A stretch of 64,000 nucleotides of DNA from Neobacillus endophyticus (GCF_013248975.1 NZ_JABRWH010000001.1:3368001-3432000), one strand, 5' to 3'. Positions 1 through 8,938 are shown, counted from the first letter of the stretch. Numbers and translations are program-made. Notes: generated by a model from the letters alone, not told the origin.

Positions 1-73
1 AAAAATAGATTCATAGCTATATTGAATAAAATTACAATTTTATTTATATTTATTCCGAAAGGAGGGATACGAT

Positions 74-808
74 GTGATTCATAATATTGAAGAGTTATCG
101 CTTAACGCCTGGCCTGCATTACAGACAATGACTTACGACGGTTGGTTGATAAGATTCTCAAATGGTTATACAAAGCGTGCCAATTCGGTTAATCCGATTT
201 ATAAGTCAACGGAGGACTTAGATAAGAAAATTCATTACTGCGAGAATATATTTGACGCACGAAACTTGAAATCCGTTTTTAAAATGACTGAGTCTGTATA
301 TCCAGAAACGTTGGACATAGTTCTAGAAGGTCATGGCTACATTGCAGTTGACCATACAAGCGTTCAATTATTGTCCTTATCGAAGTTAAAAGAGCCATCA
401 ATACATACGGTTAAATTGGACGCGAAATTAAATGACGAATGGCTAAATCAGTTCTGTAAACTCAACAATCAAAACGAAATAAATAAAGCAACTATGAAGC
501 AAATGCTTTCATTGATTCTTCCAAAAACATGCTTCATTTCACTTTATGATAATGATACTCTTGTTGCATGTGGGTTAGGGGTTTTAGAGAGAGGTTACTT
601 GGGAATTTTCGACATAATTACGGATTTCCACTATAGAAATCGTGGGTTTGGAGAGCAGTTAATATTGAACTTACTGAAATGGGGAAAAGAAAATGGTGCA
701 GAATATGCTTATCTTCAAGTGATGCTAAACAACGAACCTGCTTTAAAACTCTATTCAAAATTAGGGTTTAAAGAAAGATATCAGTACTGGTACCGTGTAA
801 AAGAGTAA
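74..808 (+). CDS. GNAT family N-acetyltransferase (244 aa)
   Basis: Acetyl-CoA dependent N-acetyltransferase of unknown substrate, probably cytosolic. The C-terminal GNAT fold is visible: the acetyl-CoA loop reads YRNRGFGEQL (about residues 186-195), followed by the usual NEPALKLYSKLGF helix near the end. The N-terminal half (AWPALQ, GWLIRFSNGYTKRANSV) is typical of the longer two-domain GNATs. The start is GTG at 74, placed behind an AAGGAGGG site; the ATG at 72 is out of frame and stops at once. The gene is alone and is followed by element CE1. Family assignment is firm, substrate unknown. Confidence 0.88.
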   Translation: MIHNIEELSLNAWPALQTMTYDGWLIRFSNGYTKRANSVNPIYKSTEDLDKKIHYCENIFDARNLKSVFKMTESVYPETLDIVLEGHGYIAVDHTSVQLLSLSKLKEPSIHTVKLDAKLNDEWLNQFCKLNNQNEINKATMKQMLSLILPKTCFISLYDNDTLVACGLGVLERGYLGIFDIITDFHYRNRGFGEQLILNLLKWGKENGAEYAYLQVMLNNEPALKLYSKLGFKERYQYWYRVKE

Positions 809-961
809 TTATGTAGTTCAGGGTTTTCTGACGTTACTGTCATTCTACTAATTAATTCAAAAAAAACCGTGGAATATTTCTGTGAAAATAAACTAATCTT
901 CCTCAAACGGGGGCATTAGTTAAAGAATATCCGCTGTCTAGCTGTGTTTTATAAACAAGTT

Positions 962-1092
962 CTTTAACGGGGGATAATCTTAAATAAGGTTTTAACAATG
1001 ATCTTCAACAATCGGGCGCAAGAATTGAAGAATTTATGGGCTGCTGTAGCAGTTCATTTTTTCATAGTCGTTAATCCGTTAAATGGCAGTTG
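962..1092 (+). repeat. CE1, array element, type II
   Basis: Left arm TTTAACGGGGG near 964, core AATCGGGCGC at 1011-1020, inner hairpin GGGCTGC/GCAGTTC followed by T-rich sequence, right box TCCGTTAAATGGC ending near 1089. Stretch 809-960 has no gene; a degenerate copy (TCTTCCTCAAACGGGGGC) lies around 898-916. Confidence 0.8.
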
Positions 1093-1149
1093 TAAAGTAT
1101 TTACAACAAACAATTTGGAATAATAATTTTTAATGGCAAAAATAAAGGT

Positions 1150-1659
1150 GTGATGACAATATTTCCAATTGTTGTATCAATCATTTGTTTGCTTTCGGCA
1201 TGGAAATGGGGGGACTGGAAAAAATTTGAAAAGCATTATCCTACCTTGGCGTATGTAACAGTAGGAAATCTAATATATAAAGTAAATGCTTTATTAAACT
1301 TCCACCTTTGGAAAGTAAATGATGGTGGTTTACTTAGTCACGAAACAATATACTTTATCTATCTCCTGCTAATTATGATTCCTGCAATTTTTGTTTACCT
1401 ATCTAAATTTCCAGAAACTCGAATAAAAAAAATCTTATATGTTTTTGCTTGGATAGTTTTATTTACTGTAATGGAATGGATAGGTATGAAATATTTTAAT
1501 GCCTTTAATCACTATCACGGTTGGAATATTTGGTGGTCTTTATTATTTGATTCAGTGATGTTTCCTATGTTAAGACTCCATTTTGTCAATTATAAATTAG
1601 CTTTATTACTAAGTATTCCATGTACTCTGTTTATGTTGATTATGTTCAACTACATTTGA
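1150..1659 (+). CDS. CBO0543-type membrane protein (169 aa)
   Basis: Small polytopic membrane protein with about five hydrophobic segments and no catalytic motif. It resembles the CBO0543 family: an N-terminal WGDWKKFEKHYPTL segment after the first helix, then a HYHGWNIWWS motif close to residue 130. Three relatives sit in the same array (37,149, 37,738 and a broken one at 39,300). The listed start is at 1150; ATG 1153 is one codon inside and follows AAAGGTGTG. Function is unknown for the family; I infer only inner-membrane location. Confidence 0.8.
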   Translation: MMTIFPIVVSIICLLSAWKWGDWKKFEKHYPTLAYVTVGNLIYKVNALLNFHLWKVNDGGLLSHETIYFIYLLLIMIPAIFVYLSKFPETRIKKILYVFAWIVLFTVMEWIGMKYFNAFNHYHGWNIWWSLLFDSVMFPMLRLHFVNYKLALLLSIPCTLFMLIMFNYI

Positions 1660-1737
1660 GAAGCATAGGCTTCTTCAAAAAGTTTGTGATTAATTGTAAT
1701 TACCTATCGGTTACTTTAGCATAGGAGGTAAAATACG

Positions 1738-1905
1738 ATGTCTCACCCATATAAGGAATTCGAAAAGACTCCATTATGTAACATTATATATAAGGCTATT
1801 GAAGAACTGGTGGAAAATGATGATTTAGATCAAAAAAGTTCTAGAAAATACATCGTAGGTTATATATGCAAATTGTTAAATGAATCAAAATTCTTAAATA
1901 GCTAA
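1738..1905 (+). CDS. Small hypothetical protein (55 aa)
   Basis: Short ORF with a strong TAGGAGGT ribosome site at 1722-1729 and ATG at 1738. The product is hydrophilic and acidic in its middle (ELVENDDLDQ) with a YIVGYICKLLNES tail. No domain recognised. Its TAA stop lies inside the left box of CE2 (GCTAACTGGGGC), the same stop-codon/element overlap seen at 38,281. The gene is its own module between CE1 and CE2. Confidence 0.7.
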   Translation: MSHPYKEFEKTPLCNIIYKAIEELVENDDLDQKSSRKYIVGYICKLLNESKFLNS

Positions 1906-1995
1906 CTGGGGCTTTACTTTGACAACGATATTCAGTAATCGAGCGCGATTCTAAAACAAGAATTGTGCTTTTTTTAATGTTTAGGGCGTAAGAGT
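1903..1995 (+). repeat. CE2, array element, type I
   Basis: Left box TAACTGGGGCTTTACTT, core AATCGAGCGC at 1937-1946 (one mismatch), hairpin GATTCT/AGAATTGTGC with a T7 run, then TTTAGGGC. Confidence 0.75.
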
Positions 1996-2108
1996 TAAGG
2001 ATATGGTTGCTTAATACGTCAACCTTTACTTATTATGACTAAAGGGAGTTCAAGAATGGTGTTAAAATAATATTGTTTATAATACTTTAAATCAGAGAAG
2101 TTGGTTTT

Positions 2109-2210
2109 GTGACTAAACATAATCCAATAAATAATTTGAAGTTAAACCGTTTTATGCGAACTGAGACAGAAATTCAGTTATTCGAAAAAGCATTAGAAGA
2201 AATATGTTAA
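2109..2210 (+). CDS. Possible tiny protein (33 aa)
   Basis: GTG-initiated ORF reading VTKHNPINNLKLNRFMRTE and ending ALEEIC. Only a weak purine-rich stretch (AGAGAAG) precedes it. It could be a real micro-protein or the tail of a lost gene. The rest of 1996-2450 shows no gene other than the long leader of the cold-shock gene. Confidence 0.3.
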   Translation: MTKHNPINNLKLNRFMRTETEIQLFEKALEEIC

Positions 2211-2450
2211 AGGTCCAAGTATAAAGCGAGAAATAATATTTAATTGCTTAATAATGAGTAGTGAAAGGGTGACTGGGAATTTTACGTAACAAATAACATG
2301 CTTGCAAATATTTACAGAAAATGATATAATAAAAATAGAATTATTTTTGTTCGGTGTAAAGGATATAAGTTTTAACTTTTCGTCTTGATGATCACTGAGA
2401 GCAAGGATAGTAATACATTGTGTGTACTTACACACTAGGAGGCAACAAAA

Positions 2451-2651
2451 ATGGAAAAAGGTAAAGTAAAATGGTTTAATGGTGAAAAAGGCTTCGGGTT
2501 CATCGAACGTGAGGGCGGAGAAGACGTATTCGTTCATTTCTCAGCGATTCAAGGCGAAGGGTACAAAACTTTAGAAGAAGGTCAAGAAGTGACTTTTGAT
2601 GTTGAAAAAGGTCAACGTGGACCTCAAGCAGCTAACGTACACAAAGCTTAA
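2451..2651 (+). CDS. csp: Cold-shock protein, CspA/CspB family (66 aa)
   Basis: Single cold-shock domain that binds single-stranded RNA and DNA and melts RNA structure in the cytosol. RNP1 (KGFGFIE, residues 13-19) and RNP2 (VFVHFSAI, 27-34) are intact and the 66 aa length is standard. ATG at 2451 follows ACTAGGAGGC. The gene is preceded by about 200 bases without a gene, consistent with the long structured leader usual for csp mRNAs, and ends in a hairpin terminator. It looks like a normal functional gene between array modules. Confidence 0.95.
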   Translation: MEKGKVKWFNGEKGFGFIEREGGEDVFVHFSAIQGEGYKTLEEGQEVTFDVEKGQRGPQAANVHKA

Positions 2652-2667
2652 TTTTAAGTATCATTTA

Positions 2668-2699
2668 AACAGGCTCTTATTTTAGAGCTTGTTTTTTTA
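2668..2699 (+). terminator. Terminator of the cold-shock gene
   Basis: Inverted repeat AACAGGCTCT / AGAGCTTGTT around a 6-base loop, followed by T7. Confidence 0.85.
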
Positions 2700-2706
2700 T
2701 TTTTCT

Positions 2707-2743
2707 TAAAAAACAAAAAACCCCACTCATGAATGAGTAGGGA
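2707..2743 (-). terminator. Terminator-like hairpin on the minus strand
   Basis: CCCCACTCAT / ATGAGTAGGG with a 2-base loop; the A-rich left flank gives a T-run when read on the minus strand. No minus-strand gene is seen to the right, so its client is unclear. The stretch 2744-3044 holds nothing else I can name. Confidence 0.45.
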
Positions 2744-3044
2744 ACATGAAAACAGTAAATCAAATGGTAAACAAAGTGTAGCATATAAATAGGCAATTTC
2801 CTAATTCTTTTTAATTAGAGTGGCTGAAAAGCTGATCTTATTTTGAATTTGTTTTAAAACATGACCGATTTTCTTTTTCCACTAACAAAAAAGAAAGCTC
2901 TGTGCAGTTGATAATGTTTATTGTTTCTACTCTATAGAGACTGGTATGATTTTATTTATTGTAATTGCTTGGTTAATAACCGAGTAAAATGACTAAAACT
3001 AATCAGATAGGTTTTTCGACCTGGAATTATAATGGAGGGATTAT

Positions 3045-3200
3045 ATGAGTAAAGCTAACAAAAAAGGTGGAACCGGCAGAGGAACAGGCAAGAAGGGATG
3101 GAATCGTTGGCAAGCTAGTGCCAAAAAATTAAAAAGTGCCAAACCTTATATTAGTAAAGGTACAAAAAAAACGGATGTTGAAAATGACCACGAACAATAG
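3045..3200 (+). CDS. Small basic protein, DUF3934-like (51 aa)
   Basis: ATG at 3045 follows AATGGAGGGA. The product is strongly basic: KGGTGRGTGKKGWNRWQ, then ASAKKLKSAKPYISKG and an acidic tail. The GTGKKGWNRWQ pattern matches my memory of Bacillus DUF3934 peptides; function unknown, nucleic-acid binding is only a guess from charge. Confidence 0.65.
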   Translation: MSKANKKGGTGRGTGKKGWNRWQASAKKLKSAKPYISKGTKKTDVENDHEQ

Positions 3201-3235
3201 TTAAAGTGACATATCCGAAATAAAGAGAATAAATG

Positions 3236-3614
3236 AGGAACGCAAGCCACTTTATTTATATTGGAGTTAGCACCTAAAGGTTATGTAGACCTTGATTTGG
3301 AATGGTTCTCTCCAGACAAAGTCATTGTAGCTCGTGCAAAAGAAAACAAGGAGTGGAAAGAAGGGCCTGTTCCAACGATGTTTACATCCCTTTATGCAAT
3401 CAATTTAAAAACAGAAAAACAAAAACAAATCACATTTCCTAAGAAGAATGAACTTGATGAAGATCCTCAAGTTGTTAAAGATTATCTTACTTGGTTTCGT
3501 AAGAAGGACAAAGAATTTAAAGGGGATGTATGGGTAAAAATTGCTTTAACTGGTCAAGAGCATATATGGCTTAATAATGTAGATTACGCTCCAATATTTT
3601 TTACACCGAAGTAA
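3236..3614 (+). pseudogene. C-terminal fragment of a TolB-like beta-propeller protein
   Basis: Reading frame open from 3237 to 3614. The only start inside is a TTG at 3261 without a ribosome site. The peptide (EWFSPDKVIVARAKE, SLYAINLKTEKQKQITF, DVWVKIALTGQEHIWL) has the blade pattern of TolB-like propeller proteins that report 'ligand-state' strands, and it begins mid-domain. I read it as the tail of a longer gene lost upstream, not a complete protein. CE3 follows directly. Confidence 0.6.
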
Positions 3615-3624
3615 AATCCTTAAG

Positions 3625-3718
3625 AGTATGTTGAATAAATCTTATTCAGCAATCGGGCCCGGTTCTTCAACAGAATTGTGCTCTTTCTTTATATTTAGGA
3701 CCATTTTCTGGAATAAGG
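3625..3718 (+). repeat. CE3, array element, type I
   Basis: Core AATCGGGCCC at 3651-3660, hairpin GTTCT/AGAATTGTGC, right part TTTAGGACCATTTT. The flank up to 3860 closely matches the flank of CE26 (43,200-43,360). Confidence 0.8.
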
Positions 3719-3795
3719 ATTTTTACCTTTTAGCAAAAAATTCAAATAAACAAGGGGAAATATGGTATATTACATTCTGAGAAAAAAGGGGGAGA

Positions 3796-3860
3796 ATGAT
3801 GAAGAAATTTACTACATAAATAATTTTAATATCATTATTGTTGATATTATTAGGTGGTTG
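3796..3860 (+). pseudogene. 5' fragment of a DUF4825-type lipoprotein, cut by IS3 copy 1
   Basis: Starts GGGGGAGAATGATGAAG exactly like the lipoprotein gene at 43,289, but codon 7 or so is mutated to TAA (ACTACATAA versus ACTACATAT) and the gene is lost after 'TTAGGTGGTTG' where the IS begins. It is a duplicate of the 43 kb module, dead twice over. Confidence 0.75.
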
Positions 3861-3938
3861 CTTATTAGCCCCAAAATGAACTTGGACAGTAAGAGTAAAT
3901 TTTATTATACTGCTTAATGTACCAAGGAGGCTGACATC

Positions 3939-4250
3939 ATGAAGCGAATAAAACATTCAAAAGAGTTTAAATTACAAGTCATTAAGGAAGCCCGAGAAAC
4001 AGGAAATATTACCCTTGTAGCTCGTCGGTATGAATTGAATCCAAACATGGTTAGTCGATGGATCCGTGAATATAAAGATGGAAAATTTGGAGACATGGAT
4101 GTAGCTGTTTTGCCAGACCTAGATTCCAAAGAATTATCTAAGGAAAATGAAAAACTCAAAATGATTTTGGGAGAAAAAGACCTTGAAATAGCGATTTTAC
4201 GGGATTTAATAAAAAAGAAAAACCCTCACTTACTGAAAAACTTGAAGTAG
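3939..4250 (+). CDS. IS3-family OrfA (103 aa)
   Basis: DNA-binding subunit of the transposase. The N-terminus KEFKLQVIKEARETGNIT, ARRYELNPNMVSRWIREYKD is a helix-turn-helix that recognises the IS ends; a coiled-coil segment follows (SKELSKENEKLKMILGEKD). The start at 3939 has an AAGGAGG site. A slippery A-AAA-AAG at 4211-4217 near the end allows a -1 shift into orfB to make the OrfAB transposase, as in other IS3 elements. Confidence 0.92.
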   Translation: MKRIKHSKEFKLQVIKEARETGNITLVARRYELNPNMVSRWIREYKDGKFGDMDVAVLPDLDSKELSKENEKLKMILGEKDLEIAILRDLIKKKNPHLLKNLK

Positions 4251-4288
4251 CTGATCAATGGATTAACAAAGGCTATTCTATTTCAAAG

Positions 4289-5161
4289 GTGCTCAAAATT
4301 ATCGGTATTCCTCGTTCCACCTATTATTATCAAAAGAACTACCGGGTGGAAGAGAAAAAAGTGAGTGAGGGTCGTCCAGCACCTGGTTATTCCTTTAATG
4401 AGGAAGGAAAAAAAGTATCGGATGAACAAATCAAAGAATTTCTGTTAGAAGAAATTGCAGGCGATGCTTATAACTATGGTTATCGCAAATTAACCAAAGT
4501 ACTTCAAAGAAAATATAGCCTGACTATTAATAAGAAAAAGGTATATCGCCTATGTAAGGAACTTGGGATCTTACGACCACAACGACAAAAGAAAGTCTCT
4601 TTTCCACGTAAATTAGCACGAAATCGGATCATTAAAGCTTCTAATCAACTTTGGGAAGCAGATATTAAATACGGATATATCGAAGGAGAAGATCGCTTTT
4701 TCTTTGTCATGTCCATTATAGATGTCTATGACAGAGGAATCGTTGCCTATCATATGGGATTAAGCTGCACCGGAGATGATGTAAAACAGACTCTGCAAAG
4801 AGCGTTATTGAAACGCCAACAATATGCTAAAAAGGAAAAACCTGTGATTCGAACAGACAATGGGCCACAGTTTATTTCGCATACCTTTGAAGAGTTTTGT
4901 GAAAATTCGAAAATGGAACATGAAAGAATTCCACTAAGAACCCCAAATATGAATGCCCATGTAGAATCTTTCCATCGCATTTTTGAGGACGATTGCTTGT
5001 CCAGATGGCAGTTTGAAACCTATGCAGAAGCATATCAGGAAGTCATGAAATTTATGGTGTACTATAACGAAAGACGGATTCATTCCAGCCTTTTAGACTT
5101 GTCGCCAAAGGAATTCTATCAAAAACAAAACTCGTTGGTAATCAAGGAGGTCCGGGTATAA
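4289..5161 (+). CDS. IS3-family OrfB transposase, DDE domain (290 aa)
   Basis: Catalytic part of the IS3 transposase. The reading frame is open upstream of 4289 back to the slippery site, giving EKPSLTEKLEVADQWINKGY before the nominal start, which supports expression as an OrfAB fusion. The DDE residues are visible: WEADIKYG (first D), TDNGPQF (second D) and HVESFHRIFEDD (E). The HTH_21-type segment IPRSTYYYQK precedes. It differs from copy 2 by one residue (IPLRTP here, IPPRTP there). Confidence 0.93.
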   Translation: MLKIIGIPRSTYYYQKNYRVEEKKVSEGRPAPGYSFNEEGKKVSDEQIKEFLLEEIAGDAYNYGYRKLTKVLQRKYSLTINKKKVYRLCKELGILRPQRQKKVSFPRKLARNRIIKASNQLWEADIKYGYIEGEDRFFFVMSIIDVYDRGIVAYHMGLSCTGDDVKQTLQRALLKRQQYAKKEKPVIRTDNGPQFISHTFEEFCENSKMEHERIPLRTPNMNAHVESFHRIFEDDCLSRWQFETYAEAYQEVMKFMVYYNERRIHSSLLDLSPKEFYQKQNSLVIKEVRV

Positions 5162-5387
5162 TGGCCTGTACTTATTCAAAGCAACAGCTTGATTTGGAGT
5201 GGTGGGCATGATAGCCTTGGCCGGCGATGCCAATGTTTGAACCAGCTGGCTTCTTGGCAGAAGAATCATGCCCACAGAGGCTCCATGTCAAGCAACATGG
5301 CCTTTTTGAAGAATAACGAAAGAAATCTAGTAAATAAAAAACTAAGAAAATAAAAGAATAAGAGAGATATTGTCCAAAATTCGGGGG

Positions 5388-6032
5388 TTAACCCGCTATC
5401 AAGTCTCCCCAATCACTTGGCCCTTTATTGGATGTAAGAATGATAGATGCACTGTTGTAAAGCTCGTTAATCAAGTGAAAAAAAAGATTAGCCTCTTTTG
5501 AATCCATTGCCATAAACATTAAATCGTCGATGACAACCAAATTTGCTTCTCTAATCCTCTTGAGTCGTGCCTGAGATCTTCTTGTTATTTCCTCAGTCTT
5601 TAATGTGTGAATCAGTTCTCCCATTGAGATAAATGCAACTTTATAGCCCTTGTATATTGCTTCCAATCCTAAACCTATAGCTAGATGTGTTTTGCCAACT
5701 CCTGGGGGACCAAGGAGGATGAGATTGAACATCTGATCAAGCCAGTTCAGCTCGCTCAATTGTGTAAATTGCTTTCTGCTAAGCGATTGTTGTTCATTAA
5801 GATCAAACTCCTGAAGAGTTTTTTGGAAGGGAAAAGCAGCCCATTTCAGACGCTTTTCCATTTGTTTTTCTTCCCGTCTTTCTTGCTCATGCCCAAGCAA
5901 TTTCTGAAGAAACTGGCTATAAGACCAATCTTCCGATTCTGCTTGCTGAATGATAGTCGGAACAACTTTAGCTGCCTCCGTCAACGTCAGTGATTTTAAC
6001 TGATTCTGCATAGTTTCCAAAATCACGTTCAT
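5388..6032 (-). pseudogene. istB: istB, IS21-family helper ATPase, 3' end truncated
   Basis: AAA+ ATPase that works with IstA in transposition. Walker A GPPGVGKTHLA and Walker B VVIDDLMF are present. The protein ends at SNKGPSDWGDLIAG, where the last codons and stop come from IS3 copy 1; about 35-40 C-terminal residues are missing. Its start overlaps the end of istA by 4 bases, the normal IS21 arrangement. Probably non-functional. Confidence 0.88.
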
Positions 6033-7690
6033 ATGACTACTCCTTTAAATAATTCTTCATATTCCTTTGGATCTCTTACTGACGGCTTGGCCAATAAAAT
6101 TGACTCATCGGCATCATTTAACGACTTTATTGGGTGAACTGCAGGGGACGGAGGCTTTGGATTAGTGTTCAATAAGCGTTGGCGTTTTAGGTATTCAACG
6201 ACATCGCTGAAGTCATTTGCGCTGTAAAGCTTCTTTTTTATACACTCTTCCATTGCTTGATTCATCAGATCCTCGTCAAGTTCCTCTATCGTTCTTCGAA
6301 TTAATTGAAGTTGATCCCGGATGTACCTTGGGTACCCATGATAGATATTTTCCAGATAGTCATTTGCCTGATCTGGGTTGTTGAATTTGGCTGCTAAATG
6401 AGAAATGTATTCTGGTATGCCTCGGGACCGGTCACGAGTATGGTTTCGATCCTGAACTAGCTTTCCCTTGCCTGTTTCTAGTCTATGGTCCGCAATTACA
6501 TTTCTTTCTGCTTTATCGTGTATAACCAGACGCCCATCATCAGTAATTATCAAGTAAACCATCTTGTCTTTTTTATAAGTTCCGAGAGGAACAGAATATC
6601 GGTTTGACTGATACAAGATGGTATTGTCCTTTCGGACTGTCCTTGTTATACTCATCTTATTATGAAATGTTTTTTTGTTTGTGATCGGTCTTAAGTGTTG
6701 CTTTTCTTCGATGAACACTTCTGCCGGTCTTTTTTTTGTAGTGTTATGGATTTTACCGTTCCCGGTACGATCCAACCATTCCAAACACTGTTCGTTCCAT
6801 TGGTCAAGGTTATGAAAAACCCGGTGTTTGGCAAAGTTTTTCTTGATGAATTTGACCGTATTTTCAATTTTCCCTTTGCTTTCTGGGTCAGCTTTACGAC
6901 AAACGCGAAGATTAAGATCTCGTTCTTGCCGATAACCCTGAAACTCAGAAGTCAGGATGAGATCGCCAGAGTTCTCACTTACTACGATGAGAGAATCTTG
7001 ATCATAAACAAGTTCATTAGGAATTCCTCCAAAGTATTCAAACGCGTTCTCATGGGTTCTGATTACATCCCTAGTGGTAAAGGGGCGATCAAGCCACTCC
7101 ATATATTTATAACGGGAATTAGAAAGAACGAATGAGATAAAGTACAGTTTGACTTCCTTACCATTGGAGGCTTTCTGTTTGGTTTGACCAAAGTCAATCT
7201 GAGCCTGTTCCCCCATCGGGGGATCCTGAACAGCCTGATAACTTCTTGTGGGATGGGTCCTCTCAATATGATAAATCTCACGAAGCTCCTTTACATAACC
7301 TCTTACTGTACTTTCACCAACCATCAAGCGATTGTCTTTCTCCTTAAGCCAATCGAAAACCTGTGCAGCTGACATGTCTGGGTGGTCCTTAAGCCAAGTT
7401 AGAATCAACTCTTTATGTGGGTCAAGCTTCCTACTTCTGGTTCGGATAGAAGCCAACCATTCAGTCATGTCTTCAGGATCTCTTTGCAGATAGGTATAAA
7501 CTGTATTCCTTGCGATATCTAGTTTCCTCGCAATCTTGCTTATTGAAAATCCTTTTTTCCTAAGCTGATGTATTTCCATATACATGAGCCACTTATCCAC
7601 CTTTCCTAACCCCCATCATTGTAAAATTCTAGACTATTAAAATAGTTATTTTACAATGATAGGGCATGTATTAAAATAGGGGAACTATTG
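5396..7690 (-). mobile_element. IS21-family element, truncated at its left (istB) end
   Basis: Contains istA and the truncated istB. The istA-proximal end lies somewhere between 7,605 and 7,690, where the inverted motif ATCATTGTAAAAT / ATTTTACAATGAT (7,616-7,663) and a 40-base palindrome occur; the exact boundary cannot be fixed. The other end was lost next to IS3 copy 1. Confidence 0.8.
6029..7600 (-). CDS. istA: istA, IS21-family transposase (523 aa)
   Basis: DDE transposase of IS21 type. N-terminal HTH (HQLRKKGFSISKIARKLDIARNTVYTY) binds DNA, the catalytic core starts at GEQAQIDFGQTK (D), continues at DQDSLIV (D) and KIENTVKFIKKNF (E), and a C-terminal beta-barrel region follows. Length is typical. 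It is co-transcribed with istB (4-base overlap). Because istB is truncated this copy is probably not self-mobile. Confidence 0.92.
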   Translation of the reverse strand: MDKWLMYMEIHQLRKKGFSISKIARKLDIARNTVYTYLQRDPEDMTEWLASIRTRSRKLDPHKELILTWLKDHPDMSAAQVFDWLKEKDNRLMVGESTVRGYVKELREIYHIERTHPTRSYQAVQDPPMGEQAQIDFGQTKQKASNGKEVKLYFISFVLSNSRYKYMEWLDRPFTTRDVIRTHENAFEYFGGIPNELVYDQDSLIVVSENSGDLILTSEFQGYRQERDLNLRVCRKADPESKGKIENTVKFIKKNFAKHRVFHNLDQWNEQCLEWLDRTGNGKIHNTTKKRPAEVFIEEKQHLRPITNKKTFHNKMSITRTVRKDNTILYQSNRYSVPLGTYKKDKMVYLIITDDGRLVIHDKAERNVIADHRLETGKGKLVQDRNHTRDRSRGIPEYISHLAAKFNNPDQANDYLENIYHGYPRYIRDQLQLIRRTIEELDEDLMNQAMEECIKKKLYSANDFSDVVEYLKRQRLLNTNPKPPSPAVHPIKSLNDADESILLAKPSVRDPKEYEELFKGVVI

Positions 7691-7695
7691 AAGTT

Positions 7696-7735
7696 TTCAG
7701 TTGGTAACCGGCCCTCGGGCCGGTTACCAACTGAA
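7696..7735. repeat. 40-base perfect palindrome
   Basis: Two 19-base arms (7,696-7,714 and 7,717-7,735) around a 2-base loop TC. The left arm starts TTCAGTTGGTAACC and ends GGCCC. No T-run follows, so a classical terminator is not obvious. Confidence 0.9.
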
Positions 7736-7881
7736 TCCTCCCCCTTATCAAATTGGCAAATAAGTGTTCAATTTTATCTAGCGTTTTCTGACTACTTTAG
7801 TCTAGCAGTTACACGAAGCAGTTTAGTGTAATAAGGACTAATTGAAAAATAGGTGGAGATAATACCCTTTGAGGTGATTAT

Positions 7882-8385
7882 ATGCGTTTAATTCTACTCC
7901 CCCTTATATTTGTGATACTTTTGCTTCATAGCAATTCTGTTTCTGCTCAACCAGAAAATCCATTAGAAAGCCAAATAATATCATTTATGACAGGATTGCA
8001 ATCTGAAAATCCTAAACAGACCGTTGAATTGTGGATATTAGGTGTAGAAAATAGAAGTGGGGCTGTACAGTATGCCTTGCTTTCACCTAGCCTTCAAAGA
8101 CATACAAAAAAACAATTCGAAAAAAGAGGCTGGAGCACTGGACAATCAAGCCCTTGGGTAGAAAATTTTCGGATAACAAAGGTTGAAAAAATCAGTGATG
8201 AAAAAATTAAATTTACTATGACTTATTATTTAAGAAGTTCTTATAAAAACTTTGGGACTGGACAAAAGGAGATTACTTTAGGGAAAAATCCAGCAACAGG
8301 AAAAAGAACTTGGTTTATCACTAAAATAGTAACAAAATATAAAGAATTCGAAGGGGTTACACCAGCTGAAACAGTCATTAAATAA
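7882..8385 (+). CDS. Secreted hypothetical protein, NTF2-like (167 aa)
   Basis: Signal peptide at residues 1-22 (hydrophobic LILLPLIFVILLLHSNS, cleavage likely after VSA). The mature part has the pattern TVELWILGVENRSGAVQYALLSP found in small secreted Bacillus proteins with an NTF2-like cone fold. Start ATG 7882 follows TTGAGGTGATT. No catalytic residues stand out. It forms one module with CE4 downstream. Confidence 0.7.
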   Translation: MRLILLPLIFVILLLHSNSVSAQPENPLESQIISFMTGLQSENPKQTVELWILGVENRSGAVQYALLSPSLQRHTKKQFEKRGWSTGQSSPWVENFRITKVEKISDEKIKFTMTYYLRSSYKNFGTGQKEITLGKNPATGKRTWFITKIVTKYKEFEGVTPAETVIK

Positions 8386-8429
8386 AGGTGATGTTTTAGA
8401 TTCTGTTTTAATTGTGAAGAATTACACTT

Positions 8430-8513
8430 AAACTAAAGGGTGCTTGAGTTCAAGAAAGTAAGGCTGTTGCGGCAACTTTTTTCTTATTCAAGTAAATGGC
8501 AGGATAGTGGAAG
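8430..8513 (+). repeat. CE4, array element, hairpin-only variant
   Basis: Left box CACTTAAACTAAAGGGTGC, long imperfect stem (TTCAAGAAAGTAAGGCTGTTGC against GCGGCAACTTTTTTCTTATT), right box AAATGGCAGGATAGT. ACTA and TAGT close the palindrome. It lacks AATCGGGCGC. CE35 is the same type. Confidence 0.6.
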
Positions 8514-8523
8514 TATATGAGAA

Positions 8524-8552
8524 AAAAAAGCACCCTTTTTACAATGGATGCC
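8524..8552 (-). terminator. Terminator of the DUF3888-type gene
   Basis: On the minus strand GCATCC / GGGTGC with a 10-base loop, then T8. Confidence 0.6.
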
Positions 8553-8572
8553 TTCATTTAAATTCGTTAATC

Positions 8573-8938
8573 CTATAATCTTCTGCTTTTGAAATCAATC
8601 GCCTGCCAACCTGGAATTTTGGAACGATAATTACTAAAAGTGATTGTCACTAAATCACGAGGGGGATTATGGGCACCTTCAAATGTCGTTACCTGAACCG
8701 TCACATCAAAGTCGAAGCTGCCTTCTCTTAACTTCTTGATTTGGAGAATCTGTTGGTTAGAATACTGCTTTGGTTTGCCGTAATGTTTCTCGATTTCTTT
8801 GCTAATTAAAGGAAATAACAAGGTGAGGATTAAGTCATCACGCAATTGTACATTATTTTTTGTTACGGTTTCAGCTCTAACTGGTGTAAATGGAACAAGA
8901 AACGAACAGGCGATAACTATAAGAATAAATTTTTTCAT
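8573..8938 (-). CDS. Secreted DUF3888-like protein (121 aa)
   Basis: Exported protein with a signal peptide (MKKFILIVIACSFLVPFTPV, cleavage near RAE). The mature domain LRDDLILTLLFPLISKEIEKHYGK is the hallmark of DUF3888. ATG at 8938 is preferred; the longer frame to 8953 adds MVRSA without benefit. One of the few minus-strand genes of the array. Role unknown. Confidence 0.75.
   Translation of the reverse strand: MKKFILIVIACSFLVPFTPVRAETVTKNNVQLRDDLILTLLFPLISKEIEKHYGKPKQYSNQQILQIKKLREGSFDFDVTVQVTTFEGAHNPPRDLVTITFSNYRSKIPGWQAIDFKSRRL

Larger units (their letters stand above)
3861..5395 (+). mobile_element. IS3-family insertion sequence, copy 1 (1,535 bp)
   Basis: Bounds come from comparison with the inverted copy at 21,138-22,672: both copies share everything from CTTATTAGCCCC to GGGGTTAACCCG. 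Imperfect terminal repeats end in TTGGACA on both sides. It carries orfA and orfB with a frameshift signal. Left flank is the dead lipoprotein, right flank a truncated istB; no target duplication joins them, so DNA next to this copy has been deleted or rearranged. Confidence 0.9.

Noticed and set aside
6695..7135. 146 aa plus-strand ORF
   Set aside because: Lies fully antisense to istA, whose protein is clearly recognisable.
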